Shown in pieces: positions 42,641 to 55,055 of a stretch of 64,000 bases of DNA (positions are counted from its first letter, which is position 1; each line of letters begins with the position of its first letter). The notes beneath the pieces were generated by a model. The model did not search any database, was not told the origin of the DNA, and was given only the letters and a program-made list of their open reading frames with translations. The position numbers and the translations under genes are program-made. The stretch comes from Epiperipatus broadwayi (lineage: Eukaryota; Onychophora; Udeonychophora; Euonychophora; Peripatidae): the NCBI GenBank assembly GCA_028023455.1, contig JAQFVV010012575.1, positions 1,234,517 to 1,298,516 of the forward strand, in the 5' to 3' direction.

Positions 42641-42849
42641 TTTAATAATCAATTCAGTGGAAAAATAATCTCCAAGTGCTACATATTATTAAAGCACTGG
42701 CAATAATAAGTTACATCTTGTGTTTTAATAATATGTAATGCTTTGAGATTATTTCTCACGTGATCGGTTTAAGTAAATGAATACTCTCAATCTAAGGCAC
42801 GTATATATAATATTCGCGTACAAATATCAAGTACATACTGAACTGTAGA

Positions 42850-43645
42850 TTTAATTAGAGAGAATTTGAACACAGACTGTCAAGCTCTTTTTAGCTATCC
42901 ACTCCATCTTATATAACTTTTACATATGACCACATACTCGTGAAAAAAATAAAGGATTTTCAATATATATATATTTCATGTTGAATCAGCACTCATCATT
43001 TGGTCCGAATTATCATCTCCCACATATATATGTATATAGAATCAGTGCTCAGTGTATATTAAAATAGCAAATTTTCAAACTTTAATCTTCTCCACCTTCC
43101 AACTCTTCAGTCATTCACATTATTAAAAATACAATGATGGAATGCTAAAAGCTTTTGTTGATAGTCAATATTGTTATCATACCCATATTGACTTTAAGTC
43201 TGCTCTGACTCCTCATATATAGGACCTTAATACGTCTATTTAAATATGCAGATCATGGATGGGCAGAATTCAGGCTGAATTTGTAATATTTGAATACAAG
43301 TACAATGTTTACACTGAATTTTAGATGTAATTAGAGAGATTTAAACACAGACTTTCAAGCTCTCCCTCAGATATAAGATTTTAATATGTCCTTTTAAATA
43401 GACAGAGAATGGATGAACAGAATTCACTCTGAATCTGTAATATTTGAATACAATTGTAATGTATATATTGAATTTTAGATGAAGTTAGAGGGATCTGGAC
43501 ACAGATTTTCAAAATCTCTTCAGCCATTCACTCCATCTTATATAACAAATACACATGAGCACATGTGAAAAAGATTAAAAAGCTCCAATGTATTTCATGC
43601 TGAACAATACTCATCAGTTGGTCCAGATTACCATTTCCCACTGAT
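42850..43645 (-). repeat. U repeats, minus orientation
   Basis: U end segments occur at about 42853-42935, 43330-43370 (partial) and 43486-43565, separated by body sequence in the same orientation. The spacing of about 470 bp between the first two matches the unit length; the third interval is shortened by deletion. Orientation flips at about 43645. Confidence 0.65.
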
Positions 43646-44280
43646 CAGTGCTGGGCAGTAGAAAATATTATATTCGAGATCATTTATCTTTTTCACATAT
43701 ATGTTATCATGTGTATCGATTATATAAGATGGAGTGGATAGCTGAAGGGAGTTTAAAAGCCTGTGTTCAAATCTCTCTAAATACCTCTAAAGTTCAGTAT
43801 ATACATTATACTTTTATTCAAATATTACAAATTCAGCCTAAATTATGTCTATCCCTTTTCCATATGTTTAAATGGGGTTATTAAGGTCCTATAAATTAGG
43901 GGTCAGAGTGATTTAAAGACAACATGGGCATGATAACAATATTGGCATCAACAAGCTTTGATCATTCAATCATAAGATTTTCAATAATATGGATGGTGGA
44001 AAAGTTGGGGAGGTGGAGAAGATTGAAGTCTTTCTATTAAAGTTGAAGATTTGCTATCTTAATATAAACTGATCAGTGATTATAGATAAGTGTGTGTGAT
44101 GATGATCTGGACCAACTGACGAATGCTGGCTAAGCACAAAATACATATATTGGAGATAATTTATCTTTTTCACATGTATGTGGTCATGTGTGTCAGTTAT
44201 ATAAAATGAGTGAATAGATGAAGGAAGTTTGAAAGCCTGTGTTCAAATCCCCTCTAATTATATACATATGTAATGTAAAT
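43646..44280 (+). repeat. U repeats, plus orientation
   Basis: End segments at 43686-43785 and 44168-44265 flank one full body (period about 482 bp). Each contains a B-box-like GTGTTCAAATC(C/T)C. Together with 42850-43645 this makes a back-to-back array. Confidence 0.65.
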
Positions 44281-46437
44281 GAATGAAACATGAATAATGT
44301 TGAACAGCTGTACGAATTAATTACTCTTAAACAAATATAAACAAACTATCCAGTCAATTTGCTTCTAATATACACTTACTAATTATGGCACCATACCAAT
44401 AAGCTATGTTTTAGAATTGTTATTCAACAAAACAAAGCCAATCTACTAAACTACCATACTAAAACTCTATTAGATTTTAGAGTTAACTGTAATTTGGATT
44501 GGGAGACTGGTTGCAACTCCTTAGGAACTAATAATCAGTGTTTATTCTGCACAGCATATGTAATGATTAAAAACAATTAACTCTTTCTTTTAGTATATCA
44601 TAATAGGTAAGTGTATGTTATTGACAAACTGATTGGTCGAGCTTTTATATACTTGAATATGATTATATTGCCAACCATCTTCTCAATTTAAACTACTGTC
44701 TTATGCATAGTTTATATTTTAGAAGTTGACAAATATATATATATTATCTAAGCTATTATTTTACAATGCACTCGGGAAAGGTATTTCAATGCTCTAATTC
44801 ATAAGATAAAATGTGTGAGAGTTTTTATATTAACAGTATTTTTCAGTTATCTTGTCCACGTTGGAATGACTCTTTTAATACATGTTCGTTAAGTTGAAAT
44901 ATCTTTAAAAGAGTCTATAATTTGAAATTTTTAAACTTAGTTAAACACACACAGCACAATAATCTATTTTCATTAATTGTTTAATTTTAAGAATCTGTTA
45001 CTATAATGATGTTTAATGTTGACTTGAAAATATTATAAAACACAACATCTTGATTAGAAAAAAAATTGCATTTTGTTTTTGACTTTGAAAACTAATACAG
45101 AACTAAATAAGACAAACAAAACATGACATGATTTTTTTCGACTTATTCTTAACATATGTTTGCAAGAATAATTTTCTAAATTCTATTCCAGAGGCATCTA
45201 TTGATTATAAATATTTTTATTTAAATATAAGGGGAATTCTTCTTAACTTAAATTTGTTGTGACAATTGCTTGAGTCATATATATATATATATTCTACCAT
45301 TGCACTGAACTGAATAGGCTGATGTGCTTTTGTCACTATAATGAATAAAATTTATATGTAAATAAAAATGATTAGATTTACTGATCACTTTTATTTTACT
45401 ATTAATAATTTATTTAAAATGAAACTTATTTTTAAAATATTGTCTCATAATTATAGTAATTCTGCATGTGATAAAATTATTTGTATCAATGATATTTTAC
45501 AGAAATCATGTTTTGTTCAGTTTAGAATGGTGGTAGAATGCCAATTCTGGAGTATGGAATCCTAGAATCAATTCCACTGCTGTCTTGTCTTGTGCAAAAT
45601 ATTTAATAACATTATTATTTTTCTTCCTTTTTATTACGCTGCTTTATCTTTTTGCATTTTACCAAATAGCTTTTCCTATTTTTAAGAATGATATTAACTT
45701 TTTTATGTCTTATTGTCTTTTTACATGTTTCACAATTCAGATTTTTCTTGAATGGGGACTCAGGTTTGTTCTCTAAATAAAAATTCATAACTGATCCATA
45801 ATCCATACTACAGTCCAAATCTAAAAAAAAATAATGAGTAAAAAATAATTTTTAAAAAGATATTATTGCACATCAAAACATTTAATTCTTAACAAATATG
45901 ATAATGATATCATTTAATGCAATTCTCTTGTAATAAAATCCCTGCATAATTGCATTAATGACAAAGTCTAAAAAATGTATCTAATTGAACAAACCAAGTT
46001 TTTTTATTTTTTAAATAATTATCTTTCATAATCTCAAATACAAAGCAGTTTAATGGCTTCTGAAGATTTATTGAATAAACAACCTAATTATAAAAATTTA
46101 AAATTTCTTCCTTTAAATAAATTTTTCCAATTGTTGAGCTATATAATAAAGTATAAAATATTTATAATACAATTTAATTATTAATAAGCATTAAAAAATA
46201 AATAATAATATAGTGTAAATATTTTGTTATTGAATGAAAACAAGAAAAGCTATTTTTGTTAATTGAAAACATAAACAAGTTATATGTGAGAAGTTCTTAA
46301 TTAAAAGTAACTAATGGATTTTTGAAGCAAACAAATATTTTAACAAGTGGGTGATAATGGAATGAAAGAGTTATATTAGCCATGTTATTCAAAATTGATT
46401 TAATTTGATGATTCTAATAAAATATAAACATTACATC
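44281..46437. other. Non-coding, A+T-rich
   Basis: No gene or clear repeat recognised. Confidence 0.65.
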
Positions 46438-46619
46438 AATAAACAATATAAGTATACAATTAAAAATATCCGGTTATATATTTATAATAAATTAAAAATA
46501 AACAATATAAGTATACAATTAAAAATATCCGGTTATATATATATAATAAATTAAAAATAAACAATATAAGTATACAATTAAAAATATCCGGTTATATATA
46601 TATATATAATAAATTAAAA
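46438..46619. repeat. Three tandem 59-bp repeats
   Basis: The unit begins AATAAACAATATAAGTATAC and contains ATATCCGGTTATATAT. Starts lie at 46438, 46497 and 46556. Units are almost identical and differ mainly in the number of AT dinucleotides. They abut the outer arm of the palindrome that follows. Confidence 0.93.
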
Positions 46620-47390
46620 TTACCCAAATCCAAAATTCAACCAGACTAGCAAAAAAATAATATTAAAACACAACCAAAGGGTTCACTGCTACAAGCAGAC
46701 TTCACAAATGTAAAGAACTACAAAAACTACACAATATATATATATATAATATTAAACATTACCCACAAATCCATTCACTTCCCATCCACCCTTAATATTA
46801 AAAGAACTCTTAAATAAGTTAATTGCTTCAGAATAATAAAATTTCAATAATAAAGATTCTTTAATTCTTCTTTTGATTTCATTTCTCTCAAAGAAGAATT
46901 AAAGAATCTTTATTATTGAAAATTTATTATTCTGAAGCAATTAACTTATTTAAGAGTTCTTTTAATATTAAGGGTGGATGGGAAGTGAATGGATTTGTGG
47001 GTAATGTTTAATATTATATATATATATTAATAATTCAAACAAATATATTTAACACAGTATTCAAAATTAAATAATATATTCTTTACCAGAAGTACGTTTG
47101 TATTAACAGTTGATAAAGATTGTCAGTGAAACAATTGAAAGTACTTCTGGTAAAGAATATATTATTTAATTTTGAATACTGTGTTAAATATATTTGTTTG
47201 AATTATTATTATATAATTTAAAAATACAGACATTTAATGGTTGTAGTTATATATATATATATATATATTGTGTAGTTTTTGTAGTTCTTTACATTTGAGA
47301 AGTCTGCTTGTAGCAGTGAAACCTTTGGTTGTGTTTTAATATTATTTTTTTGCTGGTCTGGTTGAATTTTGGATTTGGGTAATTTTAATT
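46612..47390. repeat. Nested inverted-repeat cluster (three hairpins)
   Basis: Outer arms 46612-46745 and 47255-47390 are long inverted copies (for example ACCCAAATCCAAAATTCAAC against its complement at 47361-47380). Inside are two further palindromes side by side: arms 46747-46873 and 46890-47016 with a 16-bp loop, and arms 47027-47095 and 47141-47208 with a 45-bp loop. AT dinucleotide runs mark several junctions. It has no ORF. It could be nested MITEs or a product of template switching, and it could fold into a three-armed structure. Confidence 0.92.
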
Positions 47391-49077
47391 ATATATTGAC
47401 TAGTTTAGCTTTATGCTTATAATGTTTATATAATAAATTATACTTATTAATGATGCAATAAAACACACAAAAAAATAAATAAGTATAAATATTTAATTAT
47501 TGAAGGAATATAACTTTGTTAATAGAAAACTTGAATAAGTTTATGCATGGAGATTTTGAATGGGTTTTCAAACAAACGAGAACTATTTTTATCTAATTAT
47601 TAAAATGCCAGTTAAAGTTGATATTAATAATGATAAAGAAATCTAAGATTTGTATCAGCTTTTACAACTATTGCACTTCAGAAAGAGACAAGACAGATCT
47701 CTTTTTATCTCACTATGTAGGACAAAGATCAGAGGTAAGCATTCCAGAGAATCATACTCTGGCTGCAGATATCTTTGTTATTTAATATTATATAATATTA
47801 GAGCCATTCTGAGAAGAAAAGAGGAGCAGTTTGCAATGTTTTCATGAATGTTTGGTGGTGGAGGTTTCTTGTAAATATAATAAAAATCACTAAGATATTT
47901 AAAAAAATTATCATATTTGCAGATATTTTCTATGTTTTTAGCAATTTCACATGATTATCCACAAAATAATATGGAAACTTTTAAAAGTTAAATATTTTTG
48001 TGTTAAGATATTATTTAATTATTGTTTTTAAAATTACTTTTTAAAATAATAATTTGTTTTATTTTAGTACTGGGAAAAATATCTTTTAATTTACAAATGT
48101 TATTTAATAAATGGGGGGGGGGGCATCAAAATTAATCTTGCACAAAGGTACCTCTTATTCAGGTGATGGTGCTGCAACTTGATAAGAGATATAGTTATAT
48201 AATATCTATTATCTAGTGTCATTGATTATTCAAACTTCAATAGATGGCTCGGGATTATAGTTAAGAAAACTGCTCTTGAATGTGTAAACAGTACATATAA
48301 AATAACTAGTTATGTGTAATGATCTCAATTTGGTTGATAAAACTTTATTCAATAAATATAATTTACTAAAAAAATTATGAAACAAAATATAAAACAGATT
48401 ACATTTTTTGATAGGCATGATTTTCAAATAGTATCTTATATGCCAATTTTTGAAAAGCTTTTGCAAATAAAAAACAAAGTCACGTAGCAACATTCTAGCA
48501 TTGACAGAGTTATAATTTATCAGAATGCATACTCTTTGTTCTTAGCATTAATTCCAATTCCACATTATATATGTGTATCATATAACTATCATATATGGGA
48601 CTTCAGCATCTAATAAAATGTTTTCTTAATTATATTAAAAAAAACCATTTGCTTTTTCAATACATCATATATTTTACACACACACACATAACACCATGCT
48701 ATAAATTTTAACAATATGTGTATAATGTTTGTATTAATCTTTTATTTTATTTAGAATGAAATCAAAATATTTTGGTTAGTGAAGCCAAAATGGCTTTTTT
48801 GCAATCATTGGAAATGCTAATAGTCTTCATAAGGTAATTAGAAATTTATTTAGATATAGTAGACCTATGTTAACTTTAAACCTCTAAAAATGTTTTTAGA
48901 AATGTATGAATCTGTAAGGTTGTGTCACATGATGTTACGAATATTTCATTCGTTTCAACTTATAAAATATAAAAAAAATAAAAATACTAAATTAATTATC
49001 ATGGAACATTATTAATATCTACTATAACAAAGATATATTTAATAATTTTGTTGAAAAGAATGTTTCTAGTCTCATCA
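47391..49077. other. Non-coding, A+T-rich
   Basis: Contains a G-rich run (48113-48123). A short open frame at 47650-47847 has no recognisable motif. No gene supported. Confidence 0.6.
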
Positions 49078-49741
49078 CATTGATTACTCTGGCTTGCACT
49101 GAGTGGCACTGCTGTGTGGAGAGTTTTGCCTGTTTTATGTTTCTAGTCTTATATGAATGACTATGAGAAATTCACTGTGGAGCTTACAAAGAGTCAAAAA
49201 TCATTATGGTTACGAATTTTGTCACAACTAAATGCAAAAAAATGTATCAGAAGGAAAGAAAAGATTTATACATCACTTTTGTTAATTTGGTCGAGACATT
49301 TATCTTAATGTGGAAATTTTTGAAATTAACTGTCTTGTCCAAGTTTATTTCATATTATAGAGCTTCTATGTGATGAAATAAAAAACAAATTTATCACAAT
49401 TGGTAAATATATTGAACCATATTTTAATACTATATAGTTCATGAGTATATTGGCATTTGGTAATATTTAAAAAAAAGCTTTAAAAAAGAACATTTAAAGA
49501 TCGTCAATGGACAATTTAATTTTTTTTAGTTAGTATAATTTATTTATTTTTAAATACAGGCAATGAAAGGTATTTGTTTGATATTATCTATTTAATTAAA
49601 AATAAATGTTAAAATTGGAAAGAATGTAGGCACATGCCGATTACATGATCACCATCTCTTATACTAGCACATAATTGTTTATAAACAAGGCAAAACTCTC
49701 CATACAGTAGTGCCACCCTGTGCCAACCAGAGTAATCAATG
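49078..49741. mobile_element. Non-autonomous element with about 60-bp TIRs
   Basis: The left arm 49078-49139 (CATTGATTACTCTGG, TGGCACT, GGAGAGTTTTGCC) is the inverted copy of 49681-49741 with a handful of mismatches. The 540 bp between encode nothing recognisable. Related ends occur at 221-287 and, weakly, at 55065-55097. Similarity between copies extends past the arm into GATGCCAGAAGGC, so the true terminus may be a little further out. This is probably a MITE-type DNA transposon; the superfamily is not assigned. Confidence 0.75.
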
Positions 49742-51309
49742 GATGCCAGAAGGCATGCCGATTATTTATCCAGATAAACGAAGAAGTAAATACGAAATAG
49801 ATTACCATTGTAAAAAGTTTTAACACTAATTAAAGATGGCCAAAGTATATTTATAAAAAAAGAAGACTTTAGAACTAAAGAGAAAAATAAAAGTCTAAGA
49901 TTATCAACTTACACATTCTGATAACAATATTATATGCAGAAGCTTCAAAATTGGATTTAGGAGTATAAAAAGAATATAATTTCAATCTGGATCTTGTCTT
50001 GTTCTTTCAGTTTGAGTTTCATATGAGAGCCATAGGTAGTGAAATGTGTCTGCCCAGGAATATTACTGACCTGCTGAAAGAATTCTTAATGCAGGAATGG
50101 GAATCAAATATTGCAGAGACCATCTTTCATAATGAAGAGGTTACCCCAAAACAGCTTTAAAGTACAATATTAAAACAGATTAGGAAAATGAAAATGTCAA
50201 CAAAAGAAATCAGTTAACTTCCAATGAGCTCGGGATCCCAAGAAATACATGCATACTACAAGATTGTATCGATGGATTGCCTTCTAAAGAGAGAACTAAA
50301 AAGAAATGAACTGTTTTAATTATTTAATATTATTATCTTTATTAGCATGTATGTGCTTTCCAATTTTATTTAATAATTTATTGTTTAAATATTTTAATTT
50401 GTTGTAATAAAATATTTATCTTTAATGTCAACTTTTCATTATGTGTTATTAAGGTTAGTTTATTAGAATTTATTATGTATAAATTACCTTTGCCAATATG
50501 TTTTGTTTAATAGCTAAACATTGGGAGATATTCATATAAAAGCTTTAAAATGACAAGAAAACGTAATTCCCAATCGTTTATTAATTTGCTTTGTAAATGA
50601 TGATGCGGATGCGATGCATCAGTGAATTCTTGTTTAGAATTATGGCACTCTTTTCTATATACATAAAAACTGATTCCACCAGCGATTCAAATCCTAATAA
50701 TTATTAGGTCAGTTAATCAGAAAATATAGCTGTTCTTGAGATATCTGGACTCATAAATGATTGGAATATATTTTCTTTTTCAAAGCTTGATTAACTGGCA
50801 CTTTCTAGTGTGTAAAAGAAGGCCTAAATCCAATTGTGAATGTTAAATTAGCCATCAATGTTACAATATTGAAGCTGTAAATATGGTTCTACATATTTGT
50901 GCTTTGCCTGTTGCTAATTATGTAACTACTAACATGGGTTTGAACTCAACTTATATGTAATTAGCACCAATAACTAGCAATAGGTGGCAGCATAGATATA
51001 CACCTGGGTCTCTTTTTATGTGGTAGATAGGTTCCACAGAAAACCCACATTAAAAATATTGCACAAAAATAGACTTAGCTTACCTTGAAAAATGTGGGAT
51101 ACATCCCGTAATCTTCAACAATTGCATAAAACCAAAGCAACAAGATAAAATTATTTAAAATTCGCATAAAAAAAGTAAGGAAATAAAGTATGACTAATAA
51201 AAAATTTCAAATATTTGAAAAAAATTGATACAAGACAAACTTTTTATATTAACTATTTAATTTTATTCAAAACAATACGGTTTTATATATCAATAACAAT
51301 ACGGTTTTA
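49742..51309. other. Mostly non-coding
   Basis: Apart from the candidate exon at 50010-50160 I see no gene. Two short direct repeats (ACAATACGGTTTTATATATC) lie at the right edge, near 51275-51320. Confidence 0.6.
50010..50160 (+). pseudogene. Candidate exon or transposase C-end remnant
   Basis: After an acceptor-like CTTGTTCTTTCAG a 49-codon frame runs to TAA, including NITDLLKEFLMQEWESNIAE. The Leu-x-Glu-x-x-W-E pattern is like the C-terminal helices of Tc1/mariner transposases, but the DDE residues are absent. It could equally be the last exon of an unknown gene. I cannot choose between these. Confidence 0.3.
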
Positions 51310-52715
51310 TATATCAATAAATCCATTCAGGACATATCCTACATGGACAATGTGGCAGTGTTCTTACCATCTAGAAAGTTCATCCCAAAATTGATTCAAC
51401 TTATGGACAATTTCACCATAGAGTCAGGTCTTGCATTTAACATTAGAAAATCTGCTGTATGGAGGCATTTGTCTGGAAAATCCATTCCATCTCTTTTTAC
51501 AGCAATGCCACAAAAATTTTTGGGATTACCAATGAGCCTCTCTCATACAGCAATGAGGAAATTAATACAAGACATGATCATGAATTTTGCAAGAAAAATA
51601 ATTGATTCACTTTCAAAAGTTTATACATCATTATTTGCAAAAGCATCCCTTCTCAACATATTACTGTTCCCCACGAATTGCTTACTACATGCCGTTCATT
51701 AAATTATCATCAAAATTTATCCAAAGTATAAAATCTCTTTGCTCTAGACTAATGTGGAAGGGTAAAACTGTTGCTATTAGCTTAAGGAAAGTGTAGAGAC
51801 CGACAAGACTTAATGGCTTGTCACTGCACTCTCTTCAGGTTCTTTGTCTACAGAAATCAAATAACCCCATTACAAGACTCAACGGAATTTTTCCTGATGA
51901 CTCACTTTTTCTATCTATTCACCCTACAAATACTCCACCTCCAATTAATGATGGTTGTCTGACACAAGTCTTAATTGTCACTGCAAAAATTCTCATACCT
52001 TTAACTCAAATAAAACCAATGACACTTCGTTATTGGGATGCCTATCTTCTTTTGTTTTCATCAAGTATTCCAGATCCTACCATTCTCAACTATATAAACT
52101 TTGCCATTATAAAGAAATATAAAAGATGGAATCTTGAGCCAAAATATTTGAACTTCCTTTTAAAGCTAAATCTCAGTGCTCTTCCCACAAGCCATTTTCT
52201 TGTGATGTACAGAGGTTTTTCCTCTTTGGACCCTGTTTGCTCACTCTGCCATAGGGAGGATGATACCATATTTCACATTTTCAACAATTGTTCCTCTTTT
52301 CAGGGTTGTAGAATCTTGATTAATCAAATTTATACACCAAAACATTTAATTATCAACATGCTCACAGAAGATATTGCCTCTAGGGATTTTGCAACTATTA
52401 AGAAATGCCACTTTCATCACTTTCTGTCTATGGTTTGTTAGATGCATCCTAATCTTCGAGTCAGTTATGCCTGATCCAAATTTAATTTTTCTTCAGAAAT
52501 TAAAAACAATTAAGAAAGAGATTTGAAGTTAGCTCCTGACATTATAGTAAATTCCACACAGCATCTTATTAATATTGGACATTCCACTCTGAAAGAATGA
52601 CTTTTTTTTTCTTCTTTTTAAGTAAGTTACTGGTTTATAAATGTATTGCTAAATTTAATAAGTTATTTTAACATTTTCTTTTATTGTAAACATAGTTGAA
52701 TAAACCTATTTTTGA
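51310..52715 (+). pseudogene. 5'-truncated L1/Tx1-like LINE
   Basis: Three frames make up the end of a LINE polyprotein. At 51343-51702 the RT motif reads YMDNVAVFLPS (the second catalytic Asp has become Asn), followed by SGLAFNIRKS and KFLGLPMS. At 51602-51796 the frame contains RLMWKGK, typical of L1-group thumbs. At 51818-52441 it ends with a cysteine-histidine motif, CSLCHREDDTIFHIFNNC. At least two frameshifts and a TAG break it. AACAATACGGTTTTAT before and AACAATACGTTTTTAT after (52719) may be an imperfect target-site duplication. It is unrelated to the RTE copies. Confidence 0.8.
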
Positions 52716-52734
52716 CAACAATACGTTTTTATGT

Positions 52735-54810
52735 GCAATTTATTTTACATACATATTTTAATTATTGTCACTATTTGACAATATCATTCCTGAACTTGTA
52801 AAAACCATATTCGTCACAAGAGGAAATACAGTTATCGCCAATTTCAGTCTCATGCTGTGTTAAACATGTAAAATAAATAAATTATAACAGACTTCCTAAA
52901 TAGAAGTTCTATGGTGGATTTGGGCAAAATTTCAAAGAAGAAGCAGGCCTTTTTATCCTATAAGATTATCTCACATGATATTACCAAATTCTAAACAAGT
53001 GTAAATATGATTGCCTTTTATAAAAAGTATTGCTGAAGAAAGAATACAACTGAGGGAAAATCTTGAAATTTTTTCAATAAGTAAAATTTCGTTGTAGAAA
53101 TTGATAAATTATATAACAAGATTTAATCAATCTAAAGAATCATTCATGGAATAACAGATATTATTAATATTTTATGTAGTTTATAGATTGTTTGTGGAGT
53201 TATCAGAAAAACTCATTTCTAATATTTTTTCTGAAGATAAAATGACTGTTAATGATAATGCTGATGATAAATCTTCACTCATCAATTGCTTGGGAGGTCA
53301 AATAAATTTTACCACCAAAGTATTAAAATAAATAGAATCAATTGTGGGTGTCTTTTTTTTTCTTTTTTACTTACCTCAGTCTAACAACCAGATCCAGTCA
53401 TCAAGAAATAAAAATTCATTATAAAAAAGATAAACAAAAATGAATATTTCAATTTTAAGAGATGTTTGAAGAACACTATTTTCATATAGAGCAGATAATC
53501 CATTCTACATGCCATTATTTAAATTGATTTTATTTAATTAGTGAATGTTGTAAATTAAACTATTGACTATAAAGGAATTTTAGTTATAAAATTATTGCCA
53601 GTTTTGTAAAAATTTTAGTCACATAGTTATATATTATTATTTTCAATCATCATAAGTGTATAATTTCTTATCAATTTCTAAAGTATCTTCATTAGTAATT
53701 ATAGTTTGCATAGCTAATGTTAATAAGTTTACTCAGATATAACAGACATCGGATATGCATCCAGGAATTTGCATCCTAACATTATTGACAAGTGAATAAT
53801 CACGTTTAGTTGCCCAAAAGATCATGTGATGTTGGAGCACCTGATTTCACAGGTTAAGCCTTGATCTTGAGCATTAGAAATTATCATTCTACTACAGTTT
53901 TAAACTTTAAAATAAAAAATTCCTAATAAGCTTACTTTAGAAAAAATCTCATCTTTTATCTTTCTGAGCAATTTTCTTATTAAACAATAGTGTAGGTTTA
54001 AATTTAATTTATTCTAAATTTTTTATTTTATTTTATTAGAAGTAAAATTCAAATGACAGCAATTACAAGTTTTCCATTTAAAGTTCTTTCACTGTCAATT
54101 AACTTATTTTCTTTCATATTCTCCTAAAACTTTTCTGTAGTTTATGCTTTTAGTGCATGCAATCTTAAATACAATCTTAAATACCAATTCAACATCACAT
54201 CATTTATTAAAATCCCATTTTGTAGAATCAAAAAATCTAATTTTTTCCAGTCCAGACTTCACTTTCTATTTCTAAAACTTTTGAACAATTTATGTATTGG
54301 TATGAAAATACTTTTGTTAAAATGTTTATTTAGTTTTTGCTTCAAGATATGTTACAAGTGAAATAAATTACTTTGGTTCCACAGGATATTATTTAATAAA
54401 ACTGATGAATATATGTAGCACTTGGGTAACACTTATTCTTATTTCATGTTTTTTTTTATTTGTCTTCACTAATTTTTAGCACGATGTTAATTTTAAACTC
54501 TTATTATCAAAATATCTTTAAAAAAAATTGAATATTATATAGCTATAATCATGTTTTAGATTTTCAGCATATGTTTAAGTATTGTATCCTATTGTTTAGC
54601 AACAAAGATTAACCAAAAATAATTAATGTATTAAGGTCCATCATAGGAGTTAATGACACATCTATTTTTATGAGGTGCAAAGCCTTATAAATTACTTTCT
54701 TAAATATGTAATGAAATCAAATCATTCCATGCACTGTAGTCATAGTAAGCTAAACACAGCTGAACTATGATTCAGCTAAATTATTAAACCACTAAACATC
54801 ACATACTACT
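52735..54810. other. Non-coding, A+T-rich
   Basis: No gene, RNA or clear repeat seen. Confidence 0.65.
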
Positions 54811-54995
54811 GAGGATTGCCAATTCCTCAAAAAGCTTTGTGATAAATGCTTAGCCAGAGAGAGCATTTAAAATATCTCTGTCAGGAACTCCCCCCCCCCC
54901 CAAAACCCCTGACCATGGTTCCTGACAGAGATATTTTAAATGCTCTCTCTGGCTAAGCATTTATCACAAAGCTTGTTGAGGAATTAGCAATCCTC
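54811..54995. repeat. Near-perfect fold-back (76-bp arms)
   Basis: Arms 54811-54886 and 54920-54995 are inverted copies with very few mismatches, around a 33-bp loop that contains a C13 run and CTGACCATGGT. Sequence to about 55055 continues the same repeat in inverted form, as shown by comparison with 33628-33793. The locus is therefore the repeat unit turned back on itself. Confidence 0.92.
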
Positions 54996-55055
54996 AATGT
55001 TTATAACTTACAAGCTTAAGAGAATAGGGTCATGTGATCTATGACTCTTATTTTG

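Noticed and set aside
45530-45590. Additional tRNA-like or SINE sequence
   Set aside because: Only a weak B-box resemblance with no A-box, tail or flanking duplication.
46438-46619. CRISPR-like array of three repeats
   Set aside because: The 59-bp units are directly adjacent with no unique spacers, in animal DNA.
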